In this document: piece after piece, positions 1 through 15,000 of the stretch
Layout of the letters: each line of letters begins with the position of its first letter
Numbering within the stretch: the stretch's first letter is position 1
Source of the DNA: Liolophura sinensis
Lineage: Eukaryota; Mollusca; Polyplacophora; Chitonida; Chitonidae
Assembly (NCBI RefSeq): GCF_032854445.1
Contig: NC_088303.1
Span: forward strand, 15,757,501-15,817,500
Reading direction: 5' to 3'
Length of the DNA: 60,000 nt
Translations under genes and position numbers: made by a program
Notes under the pieces: generated by a model
Told to the model about the DNA's origin: nothing
The model's input: only the letters and a program-made list of their open reading frames with translations
The model's database searches: none

Positions 1-62
1 TGGCTGACCTGTCTGAGACGATTGAAATAGCCACACTGGACAAGGAGATGGCAGAGGAGAAG
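1..62 (+). CDS. DCTN1: DCTN1 exon (partial, coiled coil 1)
   Basis: First exon in the window, cut by the left edge. The frame begins at base 3 ([20 protein letters not shown]). It ends on a full codon before GTAAGG. LSETIE...LDKEMAEEK is typical of dynactin coiled coil 1. Confidence 0.92.
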
Positions 63-3000
63 GTAAGGTAGTGTACTGGTTAGACTTCTGTAATTCCTCA
101 ACCATTTCACATGTTTGCGTTTTTTCAAGCCTATTCTTAGGGAATTATTCTGTGTTGACTGATAAACTTATACCTCTTGTGAACTCCTGAAACTGATCAA
201 TCCACCCAATGTGGTTTTGTCTCCAAAATTAAACCAAAAATATTCATGAATTGCTCTTTAATTTGCGAAATGGTTGAGGACTTGGACTATGTGTGAATGA
301 TTACTTACTGAGCATCTTCCCCAGAAAGTATGAGGTGGCCACCATGGCCTACTGGTTAGTGTGCTAGCGCAGCACAAAACCCAGAACTAAGAGAACTAAG
401 CTGTCTGAAATCATATATATTGCACCATGTCAGAAAAAAATGGCTGAATCAACTTAGTCATCGTTGACTTTGTGGACAGGCTGAGGCTGCTCAGCAGGAA
501 GTGGAGGCCTTGAAGGAGAGAGTGGAGGAGTTGACCGTAGACCTGGAGATCCTCAGAGGAGAAATCAGTGAGAAAGGTACGTCAAGCTAGTTCTCTCTTT
601 GTAACAAACTTATTCATTATGCCCTCAATCAAATGTACAATGATCCCTGTGTTATTGCTTTCCAAAATCCAGAAATCGAATAAAGACGAAATTGAGAATA
701 CACCTGTTTCTATTGTCAAATATTGATGTTTTTATGATTTACCTGTTTTTCAAGGCTTTCTGAACATGTAAATATGTCTTCAGCAAGAGAAATTAACAAG
801 ATAATCCACATTTTCATAAGCCTTAACTACCAAGCTTATTATCATATTAGAGTGACAGTCATGTTTATGAGTGATAAAACGTACATTTTTAGTTACTGAT
901 TTAATTGGGCTGCTCTGTTTACCTCCCCAGGCACAGAAGGTGTAGCAGCGACATTCCAGAGCAAACAGCTAGAACAGCAGAATGAAAGACTGAAAGAGGC
1001 TCTAGTCAAGTAAGCCAAAACAACCTACTGTGAAGGACATAAAGTTTTGCCCTGGGACTTGAAAACTATACCCCTGGATTCATTGCGTTGATTGTGGTTG
1101 TTACTGACCGGGCACCCGGGGAGAGCATCAAGGGTGGTCAGGGGATTATACTGACAGATGGTTGTATCTATCTGTAGATAAAAACCACATACAATCACAG
1201 GGCTTGAAATTTCCACCCGTCTACCCTTCGATCACGGGTTATTTGATGGCAAAAGGCAACACAACAGTCTGTTGTTGCTGGTGACAAGTAAATCATGTCT
1301 GGCCAAAACTGTACAGGAAATTATAAAACATGCATTTTATATTTATGTAAAGCTAGTGACGGTGTTGTGTGAACTCCTGATGTGATAACAACTCAAGCAA
1401 ATCATGTCTCCCAATATGCCAGACTTGCACATAGTGATACCGAAAAGGGGTAAAAGGAAGTCGTAGTAGTTTTTGCAAACCGCTCGTGGAGTATGTTTTC
1501 TGTGTTTAATTCGAGGTTCCCAATATAAAAACACGGGGAAAGGAAATCTGCAATAGGTGGACAGTTCCGACTATAAAGAAACAAAATGTTCATGTAGACT
1601 GACATACTTATTTGGAATTGTATGATGACAGATATTTCTCAGTGAAATTCGTTTTTAGCGGAAATACATTTGTACACATATCTGTTGCATGGTGAGGGCT
1701 CTCAGCAGACAACAGTTCACCAGATAACGGTTTGAGGTGACTTTCAGGTAGGCCTGACCCGAATAATCTGTTCGTCTGCAGTGTACATTGTGCATGTACA
1801 TTCCTTGTTTGATGTGGTCATGCTTTGAGACAGAGTTTGGAATTTAAAGGATTTGATTTAATGATTTAATAGACATCATCCGCCTTGATACGTTGTTTGA
1901 TTTTATTGGTGGGTATATTTAGAGATGTACGTGTAGGCCTCCTGGTCGTGAGACCTGCACACCTCACTGTCAGTGACTTGACCCTATAGTTGCTAAGTGC
2001 CATGCAGGCCAATCAAATGGGAGGGGCTGAGGTGGTTAATCACTCTCTTCTGTCATCTTGCTGCCATCTCAAATCGTGTGAAAGTAAACAACAGTAACTC
2101 ACATGCTAAAGTCATTTACCTTTGAAATTTGTACATTCCATGTTGGAAAGTAACTTGATAAAGGTCACTGGTTTACCCTTGTTTCCTGCACCCATAAAGT
2201 TGATTCAGACTGCCATAATGAAAGTGAAAACTTCTTTAGCTCATGTATGGCATTAATAAATGTCAGATAAATAAATTGTGCCTCCCTTTGTGATCGTTAC
2301 AGGATGAGGGATTTGTCAAACAATGAAAAACATGAAAACCAGAAAATGACTAAACAGATTGAGAAAATGACCTCTGACCTCACAGCTTTGAGGAAAGAGA
2401 AGGAAAAAAGAGCGGAGGAAATAGCCAAACTGTCCAATGAGATTATAGAGCTGAAAGAGCAGGTAACCATTTAGGGCTGTCCAATGAGATTATAGAGCTG
2501 AAAGAGCAGGTAACCAGTTAGGGCTACATTTTGGCTTTTGTGAAAAGACATAGGTATGAGTTATAAGTCAGGAATCCAGGTAAAAGTAATATACAATAAT
2601 GTAGTGCTAGCTTGCTCTCCAGCCATAAATGGGAAGGCCTTCTAGCAACCTGTGGTTGGTCGTGGGTTTCCACAGGGCTGTGCCTGGTTTCCTTCCACCA
2701 TAATGTTGGCCGCCGTCGTTAAAGTGAAATATTTTTGAGTATGGCGTAAAACACCAATCAAATAAATAAATAAATCAATAATGCAGTTAGAATTGGACTG
2801 CTCAATTTAAATGGCACTAACTGGTGAGCATTAAGCTTTTTCAAACCGTGTTTAGGACATGTTCTTTTAAGTCTAGGTTAAAATTCAGAACAGTACCAAT
2901 GATCATTCATTTCTAATAATAATGTTCATTAAGATTTGTGTCATTTGCAGAAATCTTCTTCGGGAAAGTTTTGAATGCTTAAATTCTGTGTTGGGAGTGT

Positions 3001-6000
3001 ACAAATGTGTCATTACTTTGTTTATGATGCATGTCACTGTTTGATTGGTTTGAGGTTGCTATGGTTACAGGTGGATGCTGCACTTGGTGCAGAGGAAATG
3101 GTGGAGCGATTGTCGGAGCGCAATCTTCAGTTAGAGGAGAAAATACAAGAGATGGAAGAAGAGAAGGCAGATCTGGTGAGGCAGCCAGAATGTATGGTTG
3201 ACTGTGGTTAAATTGAGCCTTACATGCATAGTAATTTTGGTTGAGAGAAGGCGCATTTAGCTATTAAATGTTCTTTTGCATTGTGGTAGTGGCTTCAAAG
3301 AATGGTACCGTTTTTTTGATAAAGTCTTTCATGTTATATGTTCTCCCTGGTTTCCTTCCAGCGTATTGCTGGTGGCTGTGGAATAAGCATACTTCAACTT
3401 TAGACTAGATGATATAATAGATGATGTATGAATATTATGTAATTTTTCTGTGTTCAGACAATGTCTTCTTCATGAATAAGTGTTAAGTATTGTCTTTATA
3501 CTGTAAGACTTATGTGAAAATTGTCAGTTTTGAATCTGGTTTCAAAGGCTGAAGAACTACTAAGGTACATTAACGGCCTTCTGTGTAATGGTTTATGTAT
3601 TTGGCGAAAAGTTAATTTATTTTGCCCACTGAAAGTTTTTCAGGCCAGCCTTTTTGTGGTTTGTCTCTGGGCTTTGTATTACAGCTCTTACAGTCTGACA
3701 CACTTAACATGTTTTAAGCCAGCAAAGAAATACATTTGGTATATTTCTGTTCTGTGATAGGAAGCCCTGAATGAAATGAATGAGGAGCTACAGGAGAATG
3801 CCAAAGAAACAGAGCTGGAAATCCGTGAGGAACTTGACCTGGCTAATAGCAAGATCAATGAGGTATGCAGCTCACTCCTACTTTTATTTCTAGACCTGGT
3901 TGCTTTAAAATCTTCATTTGTTCTCAAATAATCTGTGTTTGAAGATTCAGTCTTTTAAACCAATGCAGCTGGGCCCAAACTGTCTTTTCTATGATTTCTG
4001 AAATGTGTAGAAGAAAATGAATTCCATTAGATCCTTACGTCACCAAAAAGTAGTCGTAAATATTGATTTGTCAGTAATACATTCTTGGTGTCCACATTCA
4101 CTGGGCTGACATGTTGTTTTCCCCAAAGCTGATGAGCTATGATGATTGAGGTCACAGGTTCAGATCTAGCTCTTGCTGGTCAGGAGGTTTATCAGGTACC
4201 TGGCAAAGGTCTGTGTTTTACTAAACCCGACTTTTGCTGTGAGAAAAATTGAATTTGTCATTACACACTTTTGTTAAATAAATAAAGAAATCATAAGTTT
4301 TTCCTCATCACACGCACTCGCTGTGATTATAATATAGCTGAGGTTGTGTTAAGCCAACGGCATTCATGCGTCTCACCCTTGATATGCTTGTTTTCATTCC
4401 TCCAGCTTGTGAGAAAGTTGAGTGCCTCACAGGAATCCATGGCCGACTACGAGAACACTATCTCAAAGTTCAGAGAGCTGGTTGCACAGTTACAGGTAAA
4501 AAAAATGGAGATTTTTCTGGTAACTCACATGTATACATCTGGGAACCTCCTACTTGACATTCAGACAGATCTGAAATTAAGTGATTGGATATAGTTACTG
4601 GATTTCAGATGGTAGAAAGGGTAGAAGTGTCTTCACAAAATGTATCTGCAGTGTCATGAGTTTCTAGACTTGGTTCCCTCAAATATGAAGCAGACATAGT
4701 AAATACCATCCAAGGGCCGGGTAAAAACTGAATTTGGCTGATGATATGAGGTGAAAATGTCTGGATTTATAATTACGTTTTACAAACACTAATTGACGCT
4801 CGCTTCAGGGGTTGTATATCCAGGGTCAGCCCTGTGTCGGATCACACATTAGACCTTGAAACAGGAAGTTGTAACTTCCTCGCTTGGTATTCACCTTTAA
4901 GGGGATAGCACAACGACTGTTTGACCCGTATCAGTATAATGGCTGGAGTGGGGCGGCTTACTTGCCTTAGGTAAGTGGTCTCATTGAAGCAGTACTAGAT
5001 GAAAGAGCGGTGAAAATCCGCCGTGCAACATGGAGGCACATTACATGCACTCTAAGGACTTCTTTGTGGTCATATGAATTGTTAAATAAGACGTTCAACG
5101 TTAAGCACTCACTCACTCAAATAATTGACTGCATTTCCGTGGGTAATAATGCTGCATTTACCCTGTGCGGTTGGTTTTGTAGACTTGTCAAATTTGAAAA
5201 GTCAAATGAAAATAGGACTATTTATGACATAACTCTATTTAATAAACTGGCATCACATGATGCAATTTGTTGAATTTTACAAGTTGTATAAGGACATTTT
5301 GGCCTATTTTTTTTTTATTTTTCAAATTTAGTGAGATACCATATGAACACGGCTTAAGCAAAAACCAAGCCAGAAAGAAAAGGACAAATACACAGAGCAT
5401 CCTTCCTGTGTGGTTGGATGAGGTTAACCTGGTTGCAGTCAGTTGAAGGGTATCATGTAACATGCCCATGTTCCTAAGGGTAGCATAGTAATCTACTTAT
5501 ATTCCCCACATCATTTTGTACAGGCACAGAATCGGGAGCTACGCAGCAAACAGTCTGAAGCAGAACAGAAAGCAGAAACACCCGTCATTGAAATGTTTGA
5601 CTACAAGTCCAAGTCTGCTGACATCAAGGCATATGCCAAGGTAAGTTCACACCTCACTGACATCAAGTCTGCTGACATCAAGGCCTATGCCAAGGTAAGT
5701 TCACACCTCACTGGGTTAAGTATAGAAGTATGGTAAGTGGTTTTTAGGAAAGAAATCTTAAAGTAAGTGTAAGGGGTGATATCTTGAAAAGTACTGCATA
5801 TATTGAGTTTTTCCACATACATTGTATATAGCGCACAATAACATGGGTGGATGGGTGGGGGTCAGGTGGGGATCCATCATTATAGCACAGTGTGCATATT
5901 AATTACTGTGCATTATAAATATTCACAACTGAGTGTATTGTGTATTATAATCAATGTTAAGGTAAATGTGGTATCTCTAAAAGTACTGCATGTGCTGGGC

Positions 6001-9000
6001 AGAAGATTTAGATACATATAAACCACAGTGAAACGAGGGGATGGTATATGGTGTACATACGCATGCTCTGTGTTCATACTAGTTATCCTATAGTAACAAC
6101 TTCACAACTTCAGCGCATGTATTGAGCTGCAGTTTTGCATTCAAGTGACTCATACAGGCGAGCTCTTTGATAGTCCTGCTACTAAATCTAAGTTTAAAAC
6201 TAAGTTATATTGCCTAACTTTTTGTATTCAAATTGGAGATTTTGACACATCTTTCAAGATAACATTGATGAGGTGGCCAACATTTTCATTTGTAGGCCAA
6301 AATATAAACTCTAAAATCATATTATCTGATTTGATGTTAATCAGAAATTGCGGTGTAAAATCCAACGGAAAGCTTGTTATTCAAAATGTTTTTAGAAGTT
6401 TATTCAATCTGTGAGGGTATGCTGTGATTTTAGATGGTTAGGATGAGTAGGATGAGTAGGTGAAGTTGATGTTCAAGTGCTAAGGAAAAAAAAAAACATA
6501 GTAAAGTTGGCAATGGGCATGATAATTCTGCTTTGAATCTCAACCAACCTGGCCTACATCAGGTAGGATAATTGTGTCAGTTGTTTCTGTCTCCAGACGG
6601 TTGACATGGAGCTGAGGAAGTTGGATGTTCAGCAGGCCAACCTCCATGTGCAGTTCCTACAGACCTTCATGCCTGACTTTTTCATGAACAGAGGAGGTGA
6701 CTATATTTTTTACATAATGGGGAATCTTTCCCACACTTCCAGGTCAAGTTTTGGGGACCACTTTGACGACATACACCTTATGCTGAAAATGCCAGTCACA
6801 GATCCTACCAAGACTGCTCTTAGTTTAAATCAAGGAAAGATTCATATTTCAGTTTACTGCTACTTCACTTCTCACTAACAAAACAAGTATATGGATCCCA
6901 ACTTCTATTTATGCTGAAATGTCACTTACTGAATAAATAGAAGTGTAAAGATCCATATATTTGTGTTGTTATCTAACTCACCGTCTAAATGCCATTGAAA
7001 GAAGCTTACTATTCACTGTGATACAGAGATTGTATCAATATCAGAGGTGATTCTTTGCTGATAAAGATGACACTGTGATACAGAGATTGTATCAATATCA
7101 GAGGTGATTCTTTGCTGATAGAGATGACAAATGGGTCGTAATTTTCCAGGTGATCACGACGCTGTGCTGGTGTTGTTGTTGATTCCTCGTGTTATAGCCA
7201 AGGCAGAGTTGCTGGCTTCTCAGGTGAAAGAGAAGGTAAGTGTTTAACAGTTGCTGAGTCTTTCACCTATACCACAGGAGCTATGTTTCTGCCCGCATGT
7301 ATGTTTTGTTTTGTCTCTACAGAAAATATTATGTATGGATTTGGATTACGTTTTGTGAACAAACTGGCTTTGGGCTGAGAGCCAGTTGATTAAAATTTGA
7401 TGGTGATCCAGGTGGGGATCTGGATCCAGGAATATTTTAATCAATAGTGCGCTATTAAGAGAAAAAAACTGGAGTGCAGTGGATTTGAGGGAATTTGTAC
7501 ATCTTGCTGGGGTGGAGGTTTTTGCTTTCACTTTCTTCTAGTATATACATACATCTAAATATAATCCAAAAGTAATGTTACCCAATTCTTTTCAATTAAA
7601 GATACTTTCCATGTTGCAATATTTACCATGAAAAAACAGTTTGTGGCTTCTAAATGTACCATTAATAGAAATTGTCAAATATAAAAACTGTAAGTGACTT
7701 TAGAGGTTGACTTTGACTGACAATGTCCTTTTGTTTCCAAACAGTATACAGGTATTTCATGCAATGTGTTATCCTTTTTCAGGTTATTTCAAAGAAGGTT
7801 GGATCATTTTTCTGTTTCAGATTTCTTTTTTTATTTGGTTCATTATTGATTCTCATTTTAGCTGCTGCTCAGTTTATTTTTCATGTCTGTTGATATTTTT
7901 GTAATTTTCACAGTTCGTGGTTGCATACTTTCATATCAAAGGGGCAAAGTTCTCTGTTATATACCAAGAAAATCCCTGAAGTTAACTTGAAGACATCTTT
8001 TTCAGCTTATACATATATATTTTCACATTTGTATGAATTAATCATTTAACATCATTACCTATGAAATAACATACCATATGCCTGTTTGATGTGACTATCC
8101 TATAGCTTAGTTTTTAAGAAGGTTGCAAGTAGTTTTTTATTTTTAAATGCAGCAACATTTAGGTCTATTCACAGCTTTGTGATTCAGTCTTTCTGTTCTG
8201 AGAAATTTTAAAGCCATTCTGAACTGTTCTCAGTATCTGATATCCAGCATCTAATACTGTCTATTTCCAGTTTGAAGTGTCAGATACAATCGAGCGTGAA
8301 GATGTGCTGAAGAGCCACAAGGCAGAACAGTGTAGTTATGCTAACCAGATGGTGATGATGCTGAATCACTTACAGGGAATACTGAGACAGTACGACAGGT
8401 AAGGAGGCTGGGTCCGGGGCAGAGAAGGTGGCCTGGGGTTGTCAGGTGTCAGTAAACAGAGCAGTGTCTTGTGAAAACCGTTTGTTTACAATTAATGGAG
8501 AAGAAAACTTTAAAAAATGACACTATAGGCTGAAAAGAGCACATTTTTTTCAATCTCGTGATGCCTGTTGCATAATTTTTCAATTTATCCTCGCCACACA
8601 CGTAAAGCCTGAAAACAGTAAAGCTGGCATAAATCGCTGAGTCCATCGCGTCCTCCATCTTTAACACCCTGTAATTTATGCTGGAGGTGTGTTGTCTCTC
8701 AGCCACTGAGAGTCGTTAAAACTGCTGGCTTGTTCGTGTAAACTCCTAAGTCCAACATTCCGGTTTCCCGATCTTCAGGCAGAAAACGAACTGTACTGTT
8801 CGCTACCTTCTGGGAAAAAGAGTTCTACCAGAAATGTATGAACTGCACTTCGGCGGTTTCCAACAGCAATTCTCCTCCTAACACAGAAGACATCAGGACA
8901 AGTTCTTAGGCAAAATGGAGGTGCCCACAGCGGATTTTGGCACTGACTTTATTTATAATTTATCAAACTGAGGTACATATTAGAATTTTTTTTTATGGTA

Positions 9001-12000
9001 TACACCTGGGATGAAATGCATACTCTTTTCAATGGTATTCGTTTGATAAGTAAGTTTTCTTCTCCTTTAAGCTGTAGTCGAGACCCCACTGGAAAAGGTA
9101 TAGTCCCTCCTGATTGTGGGAGGCAAGTGGATGGCTTATCCAGCTGATACCAGGTTCTTGGATAGATTGTGTTATGTCTTAAAGCTTTATCCATTTCTTG
9201 ATGTGTTAACTTATAATGTAATTACATTATTCATGACAGTGCCCTGAAGACATGCTCTGTGGACCTCTTCCTGAAAATTGGCACTCTCCTGCCCGAGATG
9301 GGGGCCCATGAGAAATCCGTGGACTACTTCATAGATCTGCTGAGGAAAGATCAGGTATGTGTTGCCAACTTCCACTGATGTCAGGTACATACAGAGAAAG
9401 AACTGCAACGTCCACTGTAAAAATGAACAAGATGGCAAACTGTCACCTCAAATTTAAACTGTTACAAAAGGTCTGACTTACCTTAAATGACCATAAGTTT
9501 GCACATTTTTCCTGATTCTAAAAGTTCATTGATTTTAGAAAGTTGTTTTGAGCTTTGCTGTGAACATGGGATGATATTCTACAAGAAAATTGTAAGTTTC
9601 AGCACCAAAAATAATATTATGTGACATTGATTTGCCTCTAAAAATGCAGTTTTCTGGGCGAATTTTTAGGTCATTTAGGGTATTCTCCATAACATAAAAT
9701 TCAGGATAATTCATCAGTGCATAGCCGTACTCAAGATTAAAAGCTGATAACATGAAGATCTAGTAAAAACAAAGATGGCTGATGAGATGTTTTCACTGAC
9801 TACAACAAGAAATATCTACCTGACCAACAATAGAATGAAATGTGAATTAATCATGCACAAATCAGATGTGGATAATGACATTTGTTATGTCAGGATTTAA
9901 CAGATTTAGCACTGTGGCTTATAGTAGGATAACAGTGACTTTGCTCTTCATTTTATCATACATGAAACCCTGCTTCTGTTAATAGAGAAAGCGAACAAAT
10001 TGATAAGGGTGATATTATGTTTGAAATGTTCAGATACTGTATAAAATTTTGTCATCATATAATTATGTTACAGTAGTTGATAATTCTGTTGATGTTACTC
10101 TGTTGATATTTTAAACCATGCTGTTGTAGTTGGATGAGACTGTATCTCTGGATCTGCTAGACAAATCCATCAGCTATTTCCAGGTAAGATTTAATTATCT
10201 CACTGAAAGATATGAGCCTTTGAAGGGAAAAAACTCATTTACAGCTCCCTCAAAAACATGGCTGTTTTTCCAAGCCTGAAACACGTAAAGCCTGAAAAAG
10301 GCAAAGCTGGCATAAATCGCTGAGTCCATCGCGTCCTCCATCTTTAACACCCTGTAATTTATTCTGGGGGTGTGTTGTCTCTCAGCCGATAAGAGTTGTT
10401 AAAACTGCCGGCTTGTTCGTGTAAACTTGAAACCTACTTCCAACATTCCGGTTTCCCGGTCATCGGGCAGAAAACAAACTTTTGTTTTTTTGCAATAAAT
10501 GTCAATCCATGTTTTAGAATGGACAAGAACCTATTTGTTTAATATTAGATATGTGACACAGATAGTGGATTGACTGAAGTGTTCCATATGTAGGTCTACC
10601 TCTAGTCTCTTCCACAACTCCCAACACATTTAAGACTAAAAATTATCCTCTGGACAGAATCTCAATAAGCTGATGGTCATGGTTCACTTTCACAGAACTT
10701 CAGAGGTCAGCAGGATTTTTTTAAAAATCACATCTTACAGCAGAATAACCTCGAGAGTTTCAGTTAAAAAAATGTGATATATGAAGTTTTGTGAATGTGG
10801 TTTCAGCACTTTTAACACCAGTGAGAATCACCTGGTTACATGTGTAGGTAAATAACAAAATAATAAATTCATGTGAACGACTATAGTTGGTGCAGAGATT
10901 TCGTTCTACTTGTTTTGTTACAAACACTATTATCTGCATGTCAAGAGGCTTGTAACAAAGTTGAAACCAGCTCTGCATGAAAATAGCAACAATGTTAAAT
11001 GATGTTTCATTCTGGCTTTAGTTTATCGTAAAATTCTCACTTAAATGCTGTGTTTTTCGTCTTAATTGTAAGCTTTGATTCTGAACAATGTATGCATTAG
11101 CTATTCATTTCAAGAATTTCAAGTACACTCAACAACCAAATCCCAGTAGTAGCATATGCTCCTCTGCATAACATTGTACTTGGATGTTAACTCTTGAACT
11201 TTTCAGCAACTGTACAGTGTATTATTAGCCAATGAGAAGGTAGATTGTACAACTCTGCTGTCTGACCAAGTTAGAGTGGTGTTAAGTGCATGTGATGCCA
11301 TCTCCACTGACATCGCACGACTTAAAATACTGCTTCAGGTAAGTAATTCAGATACAAACACTCCTCCTTATATTAGGCAGTAAGGAACTGCTTCACCACA
11401 TGTCAGTACATGTATTAGGCTATTAACTCTGTGGCACAGTTATATGGACCCCTAGTGGAACCTCTGCCCATACATATGAAGGTTTGCCAGCAACTTGGTC
11501 GTGGGTTTCCCTTAGGCTCTGCCCAGTGTCATCCCACCATAATGCTGGCCGCCGTCGTATGAATGAAATATTCTTGAGCATGGTGCAAAACGCTAATCAA
11601 ATGAATAAATAAATAAATAAATACACTTACAGGCAAAGGGCACCATTATGCTGGCTGCAATCATAGAAGTGAAATATTTCAGTAAATAAACTTAATGGAA
11701 CAGGGAATGATTTACAATTTAGCATTCATGTAATTGAACAAAGCACTTTAGAGAACAATAATTTTATGGAGTACTGTGTCTGCATATTAGTTTTACTCTC
11801 TCCTTCGTCCTTCTATCCCCAGCCTGGCCAGGAGCAAAGTGAGTTCTCCATTTTGCTGCGAGATCTGGAGACTTGTAACACAGATACAAAGACATGTGCA
11901 CGCAAGGTGAGAAGCTGAACACCCTCCCCAGGGAGCCTGCTTTATGAAAGAGTCACATCTTGCACTCATTGAGAATGTAGATCACCATGGTAAATGCATG

Positions 12001-15000
12001 TGATACAGCATTGCAGCAGTTTGTAAAACAGGCTCCTTGAAAAGGTTTTCTGAGCGGTCATCACTTCAACCTTAGGTCATTTTGGCATAACATAAAAAGA
12101 CCATGATCTTATGTAGATCTTGTGCACTTACATGTAGCATTGTCGATTTGTGGGAGTTCATTGATAATGGGTCATTGATTGATTGTGCCCTAATCATGTG
12201 CTGGTGGTGGATTCTAAGTTATTGAGACGTGTTTCACAGTGACTACATGTACATGTACGTTATGGTGATCCTGAAAATCAAAGCTCCCATAATTATATGG
12301 TCCTAAGCGAACCTCTTTAGCAGTCAAGTGACAACCAGTATGTACTGTTTTCAGATCTTTGCTGAAAAATATGTATGTAGCACTGGCTATCTGCATGCGT
12401 ATTTATTGAAAGTGTTGACGATGTTCTAACATTTTGAATTGTTGACATTATTTTAACAGATGTGTTGACCATGGCCAGTCAGTTACATCTAATAAAGGTT
12501 TCACAACGTTGAGACCAGTTTTTTTGTTTTTTTTTTCGTTTGAATAAAAATTTTTGTTGAATGGTTATGTACACCATATTTACATTATGGAGTGTCTGAT
12601 TTTTTTTTTTAGAAACATTCCATGTTTTGACTGCCGACTTAAGCAATTTATTGTCACAACTCCTCCTGTCACTGTTTAATGTTGTCAATCACAGATTAGA
12701 AGACGCCTGCCACAGCAGGAAGGCTCGGCTACAGCCACGCCTCTTATGTACCCGAAAGAGGTAAGATGTTTATTACCATCTGAGATGAAACAGATATTCA
12801 AAAGCTTTGTAAAAGTATTTCTTTCACCTGTAATCAGCGGATTTCATCAACCTACCCCAGATACTAAGAAAAAAAAAATCTAAAAACTAGACTAAGCTTT
12901 TGTAATCCATGCTATCATACATATCCTTCATTTATTGCTCTGGTTTTAAATTTTTGGAATTGCCCATTTATGTCCAGCTTCTATTTAATATGTGTTTGCT
13001 TGTATTACTCACCAAGCCTAATGCTTTGATGGTCATTACCGATGTTGATAATGTCTTACTTTTGCACATGTTGACTTTGATGGAGATAATACTTGTTGCA
13101 GATAAAGGACTTGCTCATGGACTGTGGCAGCAATGTTATCCGTGTCGCTAAAGTGTTACAACTTGTGGGGATAGGGGCCATGCAGCAAGCTCACCTTATG
13201 ACAGGTAAATAATGACTGTGTATAGGTAAGATAGGTCTTAATTACAGGTGTGATGATTTATAGTTTAAATGCCATTCAGTTATTTGAATCACATATCCCA
13301 GATTCTTGTGTTTTGAGCATTCTTCAAACAAGTAGTGCTTCATGTAAGATGACACTAATTTTACATTTTTTTTATTCCTTGACTGGCAATCCCTCAGTGT
13401 AGATGATAGGATCACAAGTTGTCTGTCTCCAACAATCTTAAGTTTGCCAAGATGCTTGATTTGTGCAAGCAACTTGAATTGTTTATATACTACTATGTTT
13501 TTCAGTGTAAGATGCTTACATTTTAAAGTCTGAAATATATTTCCCCCCAGTGCTAAAAGGTTAATCAGCCTGTGAGGAACATTTCATTGTATCTGCCCAA
13601 ACTTAAAATGGCAGCCATGCTTTTCTGCAATTTAAGGATATATCGTCTGCAGCTAGTGGTGATAAGTGTTGCATCTCTTGCTTATGCTTTTTGAGTGAGT
13701 TTTAAAAGACGGCTGCATTTATTAAAAGTGTTTTTCTGCCAGAACAATTGCTTCAATTCAGAACTAGAGCTGCTGTCATATATCAGTGTATGTAGATTTG
13801 CTGTGTATGGACATCCACAACTTTGATCATTCATTTACCCTGTAAGAAATAGAGGTCGTGAAGTTTCTTTTTCCTTATTGAATCGGGTAATATGGGATAT
13901 AGACTGCTCTGAAATGTTTTTTTCTTGATCTCAGTCATATTCATGATACAGTTACGAATTTTTTGGCAAGGATACATAAATTTTTGTTCATACAGGGCAA
14001 CAAAAGAATTCAGCAGAAACACTAAGTATTAAATCAGTCAAATACTATATGAATAATAACAAAGTGCATGTGACAGATGTAGTTGTAGATAGGCCTCTGA
14101 TGTAACTCATGCCATCATTGATCATGGATGCATCACACATGGAAAAGTTCAGTTATAACTTGCCAAATGTCAGTTAGTTTAAGCTGCCTGAGTATGGAGT
14201 TAAGCATCAATTAAACTAGAAGATAAATCAATCCATCCAGTGTGAATCATCCCATGTGAATTCTTTCATGCAACATGGTGAAAAATATCGATTTATGAAA
14301 TATTATCCTTTTACATGAAGTTTGTATAAACTGGAATCGTTATCGAAAGCAGATTTTATCTTCAGCAGTTTTTCATCACCTCTGTCTTGTGTGCCAGCTC
14401 CTCCCTTCACCCTTGCCCTGTGTAGTACTACCCTTTGCAGGCTTGTGTGCTGTGTCGTATTCATAGTAACTGATTGATTTTTACACAGGAGGCCGCTACG
14501 ATTTGGAGTTTTACGAGGGTAACCAACATCGCCTGATCTGCCTGTGTTCTGTTTAGTTCTGTTCAGTTCTGTTCAGTTCTGTTCATAAACATCCATGTCT
14601 GGTCATGCATTCCTGCTTGAATGTTCCCCTACTTTGCTCATTTTATCATTGCTGAATGCCTCTTGATTCAAATATTTCTTCATTCTGTTCAAGTTGTATT
14701 TTTACATGATTAGATTTAAGCATGTACAAATTCAAGGGGGACCTTCTCCAGTTAATAGTACCTGGGATTATCAAATTGACTTATTCATGAATTTTATATT
14801 AAACATCCCTCACACTACAAAGTTGACATGCATGTAGTATTAATTTTTCTAGGTAATGAGCCATGATGTGATGGATGTACCGTAATTCATGTACAGTATC
14901 TCTGTATGATGGTAACAAGTATTCTGACGGACCAAGTTACATTGTAGCTATGCTGTCTAGCTTGGCCACTACAATTACATGTACTGATGCATTTATGCAG

